Assembly: GCA_014218235.1 (NCBI GenBank)
Contig: CM024766.1
Location: 22,541,346 to 22,605,345 of the forward strand
Direction: 5' to 3'
Source of the DNA: Colocasia esculenta
Taxonomy: Eukaryota; Streptophyta; Magnoliopsida; Alismatales; Araceae
Length of the DNA stretch: 64,000 bases
Shown piece by piece: positions 20,710 to 30,888 of this stretch; within the stretch, counting starts at the first letter, position 1; each line of letters opens with the position of its first letter. The position numbers and the translations under genes were made by a program. Under the pieces are notes generated by a model. That model was not told where the DNA came from and searched no databases. It saw only the letters and a program-made list of their open reading frames with translations.

Positions 20710-21660
20710 ATGACTACTGAACATGCCCAGGTGAGGGGGATGCAATAAACAATCTAGGAGCTCACCCGTGCACTTCTACAAGCTGCACAAGGTGGAGGAA
20801 ATCGCGGTGCAGGCGAGCTGCATCGTAAATTTAGAAGCCTGAATCTTCCAAGATTCAGAGGATTCACTTACTCGGACGACGCCGAGCACTGGCTTAAAGA
20901 AAAGGAAAGGAATTTCCATGTTATGCAATGTGCAACAGGGGATAAGCTATTGCTAGCTACTTTCAGCTAGAGAAAGACGCCCACGCCTGGTAGGAGTCAG
21001 TGGAAGCGACTAGGGCAAATGGTCAGTTCACCTGGACTGAATTTAAGGAAGCCTTCAACTTCAAATGCTTCTCGGAGCGTGTACAAGAAAAGAAGGCTGC
21101 GAAATTTGCCGCTCTCAAACAAAGGAGCCTTACCATGGCTGAGTACGAGGCTCAATTCTCCAGGTTGGCACGCAACGCCAATCATCTGGTAAACACTAAA
21201 AGGATGAAGGCTAATCATTTTCTTAATGGCCTCAAGCCTTAGTATATCACACAACTAGCCCCTCTCAACATCCAAACATATGCCGAGATGGTTAAGAAAG
21301 CCCAACTGCTAGAAGATGCTACGGACTTCACTGATCGTATAAAGGGAAAGTTTGTAAAGAAGGAATTGACACCAAGCTCTTCAAGTGCCAAGCCGATTGT
21401 CGGTAAGAAACGTCCTTTCAATATCACGGAAGGATCTAGTCAAGAACAGAAACCCAAAGTGTTTGTCCCCACTACTCTGACTAAAGGCAACTACAAACAT
21501 TATGACAAGCCAGGTCACACCATCGATGAGTGCTAGAGGAAGGTCGGCTCATGTCTGCATTATGGCAGTCGCGAGCATCGCATCCCTGAGTGCCCGCTGT
21601 TGAAAGAGAATGAGAGGCGCACTAACGTGCCAAAGAAACAGGGAAGACTGCAAGCCCTGC
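20710..21660 (+). pseudogene. gag: Gypsy gag
   Basis: The ATG at 20710 begins a frame with early stops. The capsid core is recognisable: LNLPRFRGFTYSDDAEHWLKEKERNFHVMQC, then (after a break near 20965 where a Trp codon became TAG) FTWTEFKEAFNFKCFSERVQEKKAAKFAALKQ and MAEYEAQFSRLARNANHLV. Two degenerate zinc knuckles follow (HYDKPGHTIDEC and CLHYGSREHRIPEC), each with a Cys lost. Gag would form the particle shell; this copy cannot be translated in one piece. Confidence 0.85.
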
Positions 21661-22190
21661 GAGATGAAGAAACGACTGAGGAAGGTGGCGTGGTGGAAGG
21701 TACACTACAAGTTTTCTCTCTATTAGCATTTGTTTTGTTTGATACTGGCGCTACACATTCTTTATATCTCAAAACTTTGCTGATACCCTAAATGTTAAAC
21801 CTATATCTATGGGATCTGAATTCTCTGTCACAACACTCCTGGGAGAGAAAGAACAATTGAACAATACTTCCCATTAGCGGATGTAATGATTGGAGAACTC
21901 AACTTAAGAGCCGACCTGGTGTGCATGCCCATGGACGGCTATGACGTGATTCTTAGAGCCGATTGGTTGTCCACATATGGGGCAAGTGTCGACTGTAAGA
22001 AAGGGAAGGTTACGTTTAGTGAGTTCCCTAAGTTAGCATTCACTGTGATTAGATAAAAGAGACGGATGTCTCTAGTCTCTGCCATACAGGCTCACAATAT
22101 GATAAGGAAAGGTTTCATCGCTTTCCTTATGGCCGTAGTAGTTGAAAAGAAAGGATCCAAGATAGAAGACATACACATAGTTCAGGACTA
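21661..22190 (+). pseudogene. pol: Gypsy protease and linker
   Basis: The aspartic protease motif DTGATHS is at 21741 onward. A frameshift near 21780 follows. The segment 21880-22020 reads MDGYDVILRADWLSTYGASVDCKKGKVTF, the normal protease end. At about 22190 the frame goes from IVQDYPD directly to the RT lead ELLEKGFIRPS, skipping the several dozen residues that relatives have in between, so there is an internal deletion. Confidence 0.8.
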
Positions 22191-22195
22191 CCCTG

Positions 22196-22985
22196 ATGGA
22201 ACTACTAGAAAAGGGGTTCATTAGACCAAGTACTTCCCCATGGGGAGCACCTGTCTTATTTGTAAAGAAGAAAGATGGATCTATGAGGTTATGCATCGAC
22301 TATCGGCAACTTAATCAGTTAACCATCAAGAACAAGTATCCCTTTCCTCAAGTCGATGAGCTCTTCGATCAGATATTCGGAGCTCAATATTTCTCCAAGA
22401 TTGATCTCAGATCTGGCTATCATCAAATGAGAATCAAAGATGATGACATCCACAAAATGGCTTTTAGGAGCTGGTATGGACACTATGAATTCATTGTTAT
22501 GCCTTTTGGTCTAACCAATGCTCCTGTAGCTTTCATGCAACTCATGATCAGTATATACCGACGATACCTTGATAAGTTCGTGGTTGTCTTCATTGATGAT
22601 ATTCTCATATACTCCAAAACCAAAGAAGAACATGAAGAACATTTGAGGATAGCTTTGCAAGTCCTACGAGACAACCAACTATATGCTAAGCTGAGCAAGT
22701 GCGAGTTCTGGATTGAAGAAGTGTCCTTCTTGGGCCATGTTATATCCAAGGACGACATCTCTGTTGATCCCTCCAAAGTTGAAGTTGTACTTAATTAGGA
22801 GAGACCAACTAATGTCATAGAAATCAGAAGCTTCTTAGGACTAGCTAGTTATTACAGGCGGTTCATGAAGGACTTCTCCAAGATAGTTGTTCCTCTCACT
22901 CGTCTTACATGGAAGGAAAATCCCTACTCTTGAAGTGAAGAGTGTGAGAAAAGTTTCCAAACTTTAAAAGAATGTTTGACCTCAT
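22196..22985 (+). pseudogene. pol: Gypsy reverse transcriptase
   Basis: The RT core is open from 22196 to 22795: ELLEKGFIRPSTSPWGAPVLFVKKKDGSMRLCIDYRQLN, KIDLRSGYHQMRI (first catalytic Asp), and VFIDDILIYSK (catalytic DD). It stops at a TAG where Trp is expected. In the same frame FLGLASYYRRFMKDFSKI follows, then a TGA, again at a Trp position, then FQTLKECLTS, where the TRIM interrupts the connection to RNase H. Confidence 0.9.
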
Positions 22986-23233
22986 TGTTGGGCGGCATGC
23001 TGCGAGGCAGGTGCGCGTGCCAGCGTCTCACCCTGGGGCGACCTGAGAATGAGGGTGTGGTGGAGGCCGGGTTGGCCAAGTCATGCCTAGGTCCGGGTGT
23101 GGACCTGCCTGCGGGTGTTGCTGAGTTGTCCAGCAGGGGAACTGTACCCTATGGTGGGTTATAAGGAAGGATGGTATCCTTACACAACAACTAGAGTTTT
23201 GGCGTAACGGCAATGCCTGAGATCCTATATACC
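22986..23233 (+). repeat. TRIM LTR1
   Basis: 248 bp, starts TGTTGGGCGG and ends CTATATACC; differs from LTR2 at about ten positions. Confidence 0.8.
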
Positions 23234-23282
23234 TGGTATCAGAGAAGGTCGCGGGTTCCCAGGGGTGCCGCTGGGGGGAGAT

Positions 23283-23529
23283 TGTTGGGCGGCATGCTGC
23301 GAGGCAGGTGCGCATGCCAGCGTCTCACCCTGGGCGACCTGAGAATGAGGGTGTGGCGGAGGCCGGGTTGGCCAAGTCATGCCTAGGTCCGGGTGTGGAC
23401 CTGCCTGCGGGTGTTGCTGAGTTGTCCAGCAGGGGGACTGTACTCTGTGGTGGGTTATAAGGAAGGATGGTATCCTTATACAACAACTCGAGTTTTGGCG
23501 TAACGGAAATGCCTGAGATCCTATATACC
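23283..23529 (+). repeat. TRIM LTR2
   Basis: 247 bp, preceded by the purine-rich CTGGGGGGAGAT. Confidence 0.8.
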
Positions 23530-23744
23530 AAAACTCGAGTTGTTGTGTAAGGATACCATCCTTCCTTATAACCCACCACAGGGTATAGTCCCCCTGCTGG
23601 ACAACTCAGCAACACCCGCAGGCAGGTCCACACCCGAACCTAGGCATGACTTGGCCAACCCGGCCTCCGCCACACCCTCATTCTCAGGTCGCCCCAGGGT
23701 GAGACGCTGGCACGCGCACCTGCCTCGCAGCATGCCGCCCAACA
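23530..23744 (-). repeat. TRIM inverted third LTR (3'-truncated)
   Basis: It is the reverse complement of the first ~215 bp of the LTR. With LTR2 it forms a near-perfect inverted repeat joined by about 30 bp, able to fold into a long hairpin. Confidence 0.8.
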
Positions 23745-24290
23745 ATCGGCACCTGTTCTCGCTCTTCCAATAGAGGGAGAAGGTTTCTCGGTCTATACCG
23801 ATGTCTCGGGAATTGGTCTAGGCTGTGTCTGTGTACTAATGTAGAAAGAGAAGGTTATCGCCTATTCTTCAAGACAATTAAAGACCCGTGAAGTCAACTA
23901 CCCCGTGCATGATCTTGAGTTGGCCGCTGTGGTCTCACATTAAAGATCTTGAGACATTATTTATATGGTGAGCAATTCACGGTTTATTCAGATCATAAAA
24001 GCTTGAAGTACTTATTCTCCCAAAAAGAACTCAACATGAGGCAAAGAAGATGGCTGGAATATTTAAAGGATTTCAACTTCAACATCCAATATCATCCCGA
24101 CAAAGGGAATGTTGTGGCGATGCTCTTAGCAGAAAGCCAATGGCATCCTTATGTAGTCTAGTCCTTGGCAAGATGCAACTACTAGAACAATTCGCAAGGA
24201 TAGACTTGAATATTGAACATAGAGATGATCGAGTCTTGGTTGCCAATATCAAGATTCAATCTGACTTGCTTGTAGAGATCAAAGCCCAAT
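23745..24290 (+). pseudogene. pol: Gypsy RNase H
   Basis: It resumes after the TRIM with SAPVLALP and FSVYTDVSGIGLG (catalytic Asp), then KVIAYSSRQLKTREVNYPVHDLELAAVV (catalytic Glu). After a break near 23940 come YGEQFTVYSDHKSLKYLF (catalytic Asp) and MRQRRWLEYLKDFNFNIQYHPDKGN. A frameshift at about 24120 disrupts the VVADALSR motif. The acidic triad is still visible but spread over frames. Confidence 0.85.
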
Positions 24291-25771
24291 AGGATAACGA
24301 TCCATTCTTGGTTTATATTAAGGAAACCTTGGCAGAAAAACCATACTTTGCTATGACGGAGAATGGAAGGTTAGTGTTCCAAGGGAGGACTTGTGTTTCG
24401 GATAATGAAGAACTGAAAAGGAAGCTAATGGATGAAGCTCATAAAAGCAAGTACACTATCCACCTAGGCGGTACCAAGATGTATCAAGACATGAAAAGAA
24501 CATTTTGGTGGCCAAACATGAAGAGAGAAGTAGCCGAACATGTTGCTCATTGCCTTACTTGCCAACAAGTAAAAGCTGAACATCGATGCCCTGCTGGTGT
24601 ACTTAGACCTTTAGACATCCCATAGTGGAAGTGGGAAAGTATAGGCATGGATTTCATCATGGGTTTACCCAAGACTCGTGGTGGACTCAACGCCATATGG
24701 GTCATCGTTGACTGACTAACTAAGTCTGCACACTTCTTACCCATCAAAAGTAAGTGGTCTGTGGACGTGTTGGCTGCCCTGTATGTTAAAAAGATAGTAA
24801 GACTGCATGGAGTGCCCTCATCTATAGTCTCGAACCGAGACCCAAGATTTACCACTCATTTTTGAAAAGGACTTCAAACTGCACTAGGTACTAAACTCAT
24901 TTTTAGTACTGCTTTTCATCCACAAATAGATGGACAGACTTAGAGGACAAATCAAATTGTAGAAGACATGTTAAGAGCCTGCACCATAGACTTCGAAGGC
25001 TACTGGAATGAGCAACTTTCATTAATCTAGTTCGCCTATAACAATAGTTACCAGGCGAGTATAAAAATGGCTCCATTTGAAGCACTCTATGGTAGAAATT
25101 GTAGATCCTCTGCATGTTGGAATGAAGTTGGCGAATAGCAATGGTTAGGCCCAGACATGGTACAAGCCAAAACTAGGGATATACAAGTCATTCGGGATCG
25201 GCTCAAGATTACTCAATCCAGACAGAAGAGCTATGCCGACAAGAGGAGGAGAGACTTGGAATTTCAAGTAGGAGATCATGTACTCTCGAAAGTATCTCCC
25301 ACTCGTGGAATTCAGAGGTTTTGTGTCAAAGGAAAGCTAAGTCCAAGATTCATTGGTCCTTTTGAAATACTCGCAAGGATTGGTGAAGTCGCATACCGAC
25401 TGGCACTACTTCTACACCTAGCATTCGTACACAATGTGTTCTATGTTTCCATGCTCAGGGAGTATGTATACGATCCTACTCACATCATTCTCCATGAGGA
25501 CTTAGTGCTGCATAAAGATATGACCCACGAAGAAAAGCCGATCAAGATACTGGATCGGAAAGTGCAACAACTCAAGAACCGGCATATTCATGTGGTGAAA
25601 GTTCTATGGAATAATCGTAGAGTAGAAGAAGCCACATGGGAACCTGAAAGAACAATGAGGCGAAACTACCCCAACTTATTTGGTAAGACATTCTCCCTGT
25701 TACGATCATATGAATTTGGGGACCAAATTCTTTTAAGAGGGGAGCATGTAGCAACCCGATATTTTTACTAA
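24291..25771 (+). pseudogene. pol: Gypsy integrase with C-terminal chromodomain
   Basis: The zinc-binding HHCC region is at about 24430-24590 (DEAHKSKYTIHLGGTKMYQDMK, then HCLTCQQVK). The DDE core follows with stops: WESIGMDFIMGLPKT (D), VSNRDPRFTTHF (D) and FSTAFHPQIDGQT, where the next residue, normally the catalytic Glu, is a TAG. 25157-25771 is open and holds the GPF/Y region (GPFEILARIGEVAYRLAL) and a chromodomain at about 25535-25690 (KILDRKVQQLKNRHIHVVKVLWNNRRVEEATWE). In chromoviruses this domain guides integration to chromatin. It ends 25 bp inside the right LTR. Confidence 0.9.
25735..25746 (+). other. Polypurine tract of the gypsy element
   Basis: AAGAGGGGAGCA lies directly before the TGTAGCAACCC start of the 3' LTR. 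Confidence 0.85.
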
Positions 25772-28594
25772 ATAAATAAATTGAAAAAAAAGGAAAATGA
25801 TATGATTAAAACCCATTAAATAAAAAGAAGTAATGGGCTCTTCTAAATGGCTTATATAAAAGTTATTGGGCCAAAATAGGAATTTTGAAATATGGACCAA
25901 GAGGAAAATAACCTAAATTCGTAATATTAATGTTTCATAACTTAAAAAGAGCAAGTAAATCATTAAAATAGTTAATATAAGTTGGAATTGGACTCCTAAC
26001 CCTACTCTAATTAGCTAGCCACGAAATTGGAAGCCAACCTAACCTAATTAGGATGAGTAAAGGTTGGAAGGTTGGAAGAAATAAGGAAAATTTGGAGTTT
26101 ATTAGGAGTTAGAGTTGTAATAGGAAATTAACTCACTAGATGCTTAAATAGACCCCAAACCTCCCCATGGCCGACCCTATTGCGTTGTTGAGACTTGCTG
26201 AATGTGGAGGAGAGGCTAAAGGAGAAGGGAATCCTGGGAGGAAGGATTGCTCAAAGATCTACAAGTTGTTCTTCGAGTTCTAAGCCCTAGAAGCCAAATC
26301 GACCCAAAGGTAGGCATTCTCACAAGCAAAACTAAATTACTCTCGTCTGTAGGTTGTTCTTGACATCAGGAACAAAAGCCCTCTAAACTACCCTAATTTT
26401 CATCGACCTTATCTTGAGATTTTCATGTTGGAAGTTTTGTTAACATCATACTCCTGAACCCTCATAATCACCTTAGATCTCTCTCCACACTTGATCTTGT
26501 GCTATGCAATTTTTACTGTAGATACTACATGATATCAGGAATCGTTTGCCATCTTTTTCCCCAATTTCTACTGAGTATCTTGCTCGAATTAATTCTTTTT
26601 CCATCACTGCATCATGTTCTGGGTTCTTCGTGAAAGATCCTGATTAAAGCCTATCAAAACCATGATAAGTTTCTAATTTCTCTTTACTGGTTATACCTTC
26701 GCAAGTCTAGTCTCATTTAAAACTAGTTTCATGATTTTTCATCACCTGTACATCGAGATTTTGATTTTTAAACCACCTTGTATCAAACCTTGGAAGCTTG
26801 GACCACAATCCAAGGCAAGGCCTATTCCTATTCGGCTCAGGCACAGGACCTGAGAACGCGACGGCCCGATAGGCTGCGATCTCAGGGGTGGATCGTGACT
26901 AGGAACCTGTCACGTTCTGAACGCGACAGGCACTGTCGTCACGTTCTAGCTGTCTGCCTGACAGACCTGTCGCATTCCTTGACAGATTCTATCGCGTTCT
27001 TGATGTACCCTATCGCGTTCCTTACAGGAGTACGTCGCCTTCTGAACTTTTGTACATAAACCCTAAATTTGGTGTTTTTAACTTTCTATAGTGAATATAC
27101 ATCCTATTTAATTGTCTTAAACGTAGTAAAAGAAGATGTATGAACATGGATATGAAATAGTTAATTTAAAAGCCATGCACATGACCTTTTCATATCTATG
27201 ATTCTCTTTATCACTTGCACATACTTGTAACCATCCATTATGACTTGACTTGGCAATGAAAATATCTCATAATATATCTGGTAACTTACTTCAATAATGT
27301 AATTAAATTACCCTATTTTTAATGGACTTGTCTACGTTTCTCTCGATATTTTGGAATACCGTTACTGATGCTCCACTGTTCTAGAATCCCTCTAGGATGT
27401 CGAGCACTTTGTTTCTATATACACTTTCCCTTGACTTGGACAAACTCTTTGTCGGATATTCCTTCTACCAAACTAGTGAATCCTTGTTCATGGCCTCCGT
27501 AAGTCTCCTCTATGGTCGAAGAGTCGATTGTACCCTCAATACCCATAACACTCTTTAGGGATCAGTAAGATCCAAACGGCTTTAGAATGCTCTCTCTCTT
27601 ATCATGAGATCACGTTGGACCTTTGGACTACGTGCGTAGCATGGCCATTGGTTGGTTAGTGAATTCTACCTGACTGCCAACACCAAATCATGCGTGTTTT
27701 GCAACCGTTACTATCACCTATTTAACGTTGTTTCATGCGTTTTGACCCTAGTTCTCATCTATACTTTATTTGCTCATCTATTCACGTTCTCTACACTTTC
27801 GTCTATTCATCAATTACTCACATCTATTCTTGGTACTCTCTATGGCCATTTGACTGATTGTCTAAAGATAAACTATATGACTAATGCTTGGCAATATAAA
27901 GGGCCCAGTCTAGTCCTGGGAGGTGCGCCCAAAAGTGCTAGTGCCCGCGAGAGTTAATTGACCAGAGTGTTTGGCATTACACTCAAGTGCTATCTATCTC
28001 GACTATGTAAATGACAATCAAAGTGCTATACTATACTCGACTCGTTGTGTTATCGTGAACTATATTGTGTTATTTGTGCTATGGCCATCCTGCTCTTTGT
28101 GCTATACTTGATACTTGTGCTATATGAATCATGTTATCGTGCTATCACTTGCTTGTCAAAACTTGACTCTTGCTCTTTATAATTAGTTACTCTACTCTTT
28201 AATACATTAATCATGCCTGATCATGAGATTTAAGTCCTACTGGGCGTTGTCGCTCACCCTGCGTTATTTAATATATATTCTCATATGAAACCGAAGAAGA
28301 TACCTACACTCATGAGGATGGGAATGACTAGGAGTGAAATCAAGAGTACCCTGGCGCATTAGTATTATGTTAGAGTCTTAGTTAGTCTTTACTTTCCTTC
28401 GACGTAATGAAGACAAGTGGTCCCTATAGAATGGCTCTGATATTAGTGGTTGTAATAGACATTTAAGAATTATTAATGAAATACATTTGTTTTAGCATTT
28501 ATTCTTTGTCTAATGGTTTGATGTCTATTATACGCTCTGTACTCGCTTACTTGCAATTGCCTCATGTTCCAATATTCCGCGTCGGGGCGTGACA
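25747..28594 (+). repeat. Gypsy 3' LTR, full length
   Basis: 2848 bp from TGTAGCAACCC to GCGTGACA. Its first ~935 bp (25747-26681) have no partner in the left LTR. It includes the 9-mer array at 26854-27042. The ORF at 27652-27957 mirrors 19563-19868 and is non-coding LTR sequence. Confidence 0.9.
26854..27042. repeat. Array of RTCRCGTTC-like 9-mers, right LTR
   Basis: Same eight sites as at 18750-18938, two of them inverted. CpG-rich in an AT-rich LTR. Confidence 0.7.
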
Positions 28595-29951
28595 CAGACT
28601 ATCTACAATAGGTCTTCCCTTCACAAGAGGGGCACTGCAGGAAACAAACCTCCTGCGGGTTATCTAAAAAATGAGAAATACTGATGTATTTGCTCAGAAG
28701 GATGAGAAAACACAGAGAATTCAAAAGAAATACAAATAAGAGTTTCAGCTGTAACTCTTTCTGAATCTATTAGGGTGGACTGAAGAATAGATCAGAGTTA
28801 CAAATGCCACCCTATAGAGAAAGACTTCTAAGAACTTGAGAGCTTGGAAGTTTGCGGACTGAGGGAGCAACTCTCTTTTTTTTCAATTCAGTAGAATGCT
28901 TTTTGGAGACTCTTGCTTGCAAATTTAGATGGGAGTTGTGTTGCTATCTCTTTGTCTTAGTTGGTTGTGTCTTGTTCAAAAGCTTCAACTTCTATATATG
29001 CTTCAAAAGCCTTAAGTTTCCGTTAGAAACTGTCTGTCAGAGAACTAGCCATTTGAAGAGTAGTCGTTGATCCTTTAGATGTAGATGCTTTTGAGACTTT
29101 CATCAGTCCTTCACCTTTTTGGATTTCCCACAAATTCAGGCTACGTTTGTAGCTTTACGGCTTGATAGGCAATCTTCATTTATTGTTCTGTAAAACTCAA
29201 TGCTGAAGACATGCTTCAAAAATGTTCTGCATGAAAGGACAAGACAAAAGAAAAGATACCTCCATACTTTCTGAGGTAGGTGAGATGGAAATATATGTAA
29301 AGTATAAGAACCTCGAATGGACAGATGTTCAGTGCAATAAAAGGCAGACAGACAGTTATATCTTGAAGGTAAGTGGAGATTCTGGTCGGCAACAAGTTGG
29401 TCGTTAACTTGAACTTGACTACAACAAGTTAGCAGTCAAGTTCATCTTGTCTAGAAATTTACAGTTTTGCCGTTTATGATGGTTTTGTAAGATTCTGTGA
29501 TGGTTTTTGAGTTCTTTTCGTTCTGTCTTGACATGTTAATCACCATGATGAGTTTGGGTAACCTTGGATTAACTTTTGTTAATTATGATAATTATTTATA
29601 TTTCTATTTATAGGACAAAGCTTGTAAGCACTTGATAAATTTGATTTTCTTGTTGTATGCATGTTATAAAAATTGTTAAACTCTGTATTTTAGTTTGTTA
29701 GAATACTGTAAGCATGATTTTGGGCTTGTTAACCTCATTTTATTTCTGTTCATGAATAATTAGTGTTTTTTTGCAAATATTAACATGATTTTATCTTTAA
29801 TTAGTAAAAATATTTTACTATTCTAAAATTCTGAAAAATTAGAGATATGGTCCATGTGCTATAGTCACCCCGTGGTTAAAATTTGATCTTAATCTGATTA
29901 CTATACAATTAGTGATTAATGTCTAAAGCTTTCAGTACCATGTTTTAATAG
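28595..29951. other. Unassigned stretch, probably LTR-derived
   Basis: No gene is supported. The left part (28595-29450) has CCTTCACCTTTTT and TATATATGC-like words, reminiscent of copia LTRs in minus orientation. The right part is AT-rich and continues, past the truncated LINE, into the LTR-like sequence that ends at 32398. I could not find paired termini. Confidence 0.35.
29933..29951. repeat. LINE target-site duplication, left copy
   Basis: The 19-bp sequence CAGTACCATGTTTTAATAG is identical at 30870-30888 and flanks the truncated LINE. Confidence 0.93.
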
Positions 29952-30869
29952 TTTTTTTTTTTTTTTAGTAAGCGGTCCTCAGAGGCCTATCTAGGAGAGT
30001 GCACCCTCCCCCAGAGGGGGAGAATGGTCCCACTCCACCAGAAGGAAACTCTGGGCCAAGATATAAAAATGAACATTATGAATAAGAGTACAAAGTGAGG
30101 AGCGACTACCCGCTAGATTAGCCTAATGTTCATAAGATCTGATCTATCAACCAGAAGAGGTCCTTTACAAGCATAAGGTAATCTATTAAAGCCCCAAAAA
30201 ACCTCATTACACATAGAAGAGATCGCATGATTAGCAAGGCGGTCAGCCACTTGATTTGTTTCCCTGAAAACATGGGATAGAATAGTAGCATTTCGTTGTA
30301 ACAGATCCCTAAAGGGACGCCACCAGTGCTGAATGTGCCAATTGGAACAAATCCCTTGCTGAATAGAGTGAACAAGAGTAGACGAATCAGAGTATATTGC
30401 AGATAGGCGAACTCCCAGGAAGTGTGCCAGGCGAAGGCCATCGCACAAAGCTCTTGTTTCAGCAATAATGTTGTTCCCAACGCCATAGAAATTTGCAAAG
30501 GCAAGGAGAATTGTTCCACGCTTATCACGGATGCACCCACCACCACCACAGAAGCCAGGATTCCCTTTGGATGCCCCATCAACATTTAAGCAAAAGTCCA
30601 CAAGTGGAGGGATCCAGCGAACCAGGTTCATCCTCTTAGCCACAGTATGATAAGTAAAACCATAGGAGTGAAGGATCTGATAGGTAGCCAGAGAATGATC
30701 AGTTTTGAACATCATCTTCCCAAGAGCAAGACCAATGTGAAGTTTGATACTCCGAATGATATCTACAGGTCGTCTTTGTTGCTGATCAAACCACGCCGCA
30801 CAACGGTATTTTGAGAGCTCCCAGAGCATTAGAATAAGACAGTACATGGAGATAAACCCAAGAGGAGAC
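29952..30869 (-). mobile_element. 5'-truncated LINE (non-LTR retrotransposon)
   Basis: The 918-bp insertion on the minus strand ends in a poly-A (T15 at 29952-29966 on the plus strand) and is bounded by a perfect 19-bp target duplication. Only the 3' end of ORF2 and the 3' UTR were copied, the normal outcome of early-stopped target-primed reverse transcription. The 3' UTR differs from that of the large LINE at 39544, so it is a different subfamily. Confidence 0.93.
30113..30869 (-). CDS. LINE ORF2 C-terminus: RNase H domain
   Basis: About 250 codons, open to the natural stop. It starts inside the ORF2 region that precedes the RNase H (PLGFISMYCLI, matching PLGFISIYCST of the large LINE). The RVT_3-type RNase H follows with its acidic residues intact: VDGASKGNP, AETRALCDG, YSDSSTLV and QVADRLAN. 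The frame runs a few codons further right into the target duplication, but those residues are not LINE. Without a promoter or start it is a dead-on-arrival copy, yet it has no stop, which fits a recent insertion. Confidence 0.88.
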
Positions 30870-30888
30870 AGTACCATGTTTTAATAGT
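30870..30888. repeat. LINE target-site duplication, right copy
   Basis: Identical to 29933-29951. Confidence 0.93.

Larger units (their letters stand above)
22986..23744 (+). mobile_element. TRIM-like miniature LTR element with an extra inverted LTR
   Basis: There are two direct LTRs of about 247 bp (22986-23233 and 23283-23529). Between them lie only 49 bp, consisting of a PBS (TGGTATCAGAG, 23234-23244) and a G-rich PPT just before the second LTR. Directly after LTR2 comes an inverted LTR copy (23530-23744) that lacks about 30 bp of the LTR 3' end, so the insertion begins TGTTGGGCGG and ends with its inverse CCGCCCAACA. It codes for nothing. TRIMs are non-autonomous and are moved by other LTR elements. 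The host frame resumes with SAPVLALP at 23745. Only AT is shared by the flanks, not a 5-bp duplication. Confidence 0.8.
18578..28594 (+). mobile_element. Ty3-gypsy chromovirus (Tekay/Del-like), degenerate, 5' LTR truncated
   Basis: Order on the plus strand: partial LTR, PBS, gag with knuckle remnants, protease, reverse transcriptase, RNase H, integrase, chromodomain, PPT, full LTR. The pol order and chromodomain place it among chromoviruses. The left LTR starts at the position matching 26682 of the right one, so about 935 bp are missing, and no left target duplication exists. Coding regions carry many nonsense changes (often W or Q to stop), frameshifts and an internal deletion. A TRIM sits at 22986-23744. 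Confidence 0.92.

Noticed and set aside
23234..23282. Pol III box B-like word GGTTCCC near the TRIM PBS, suggesting a SINE
   Set aside because: No box A at proper distance and no poly-A tail; direct LTRs, PBS and PPT explain the sequence better.
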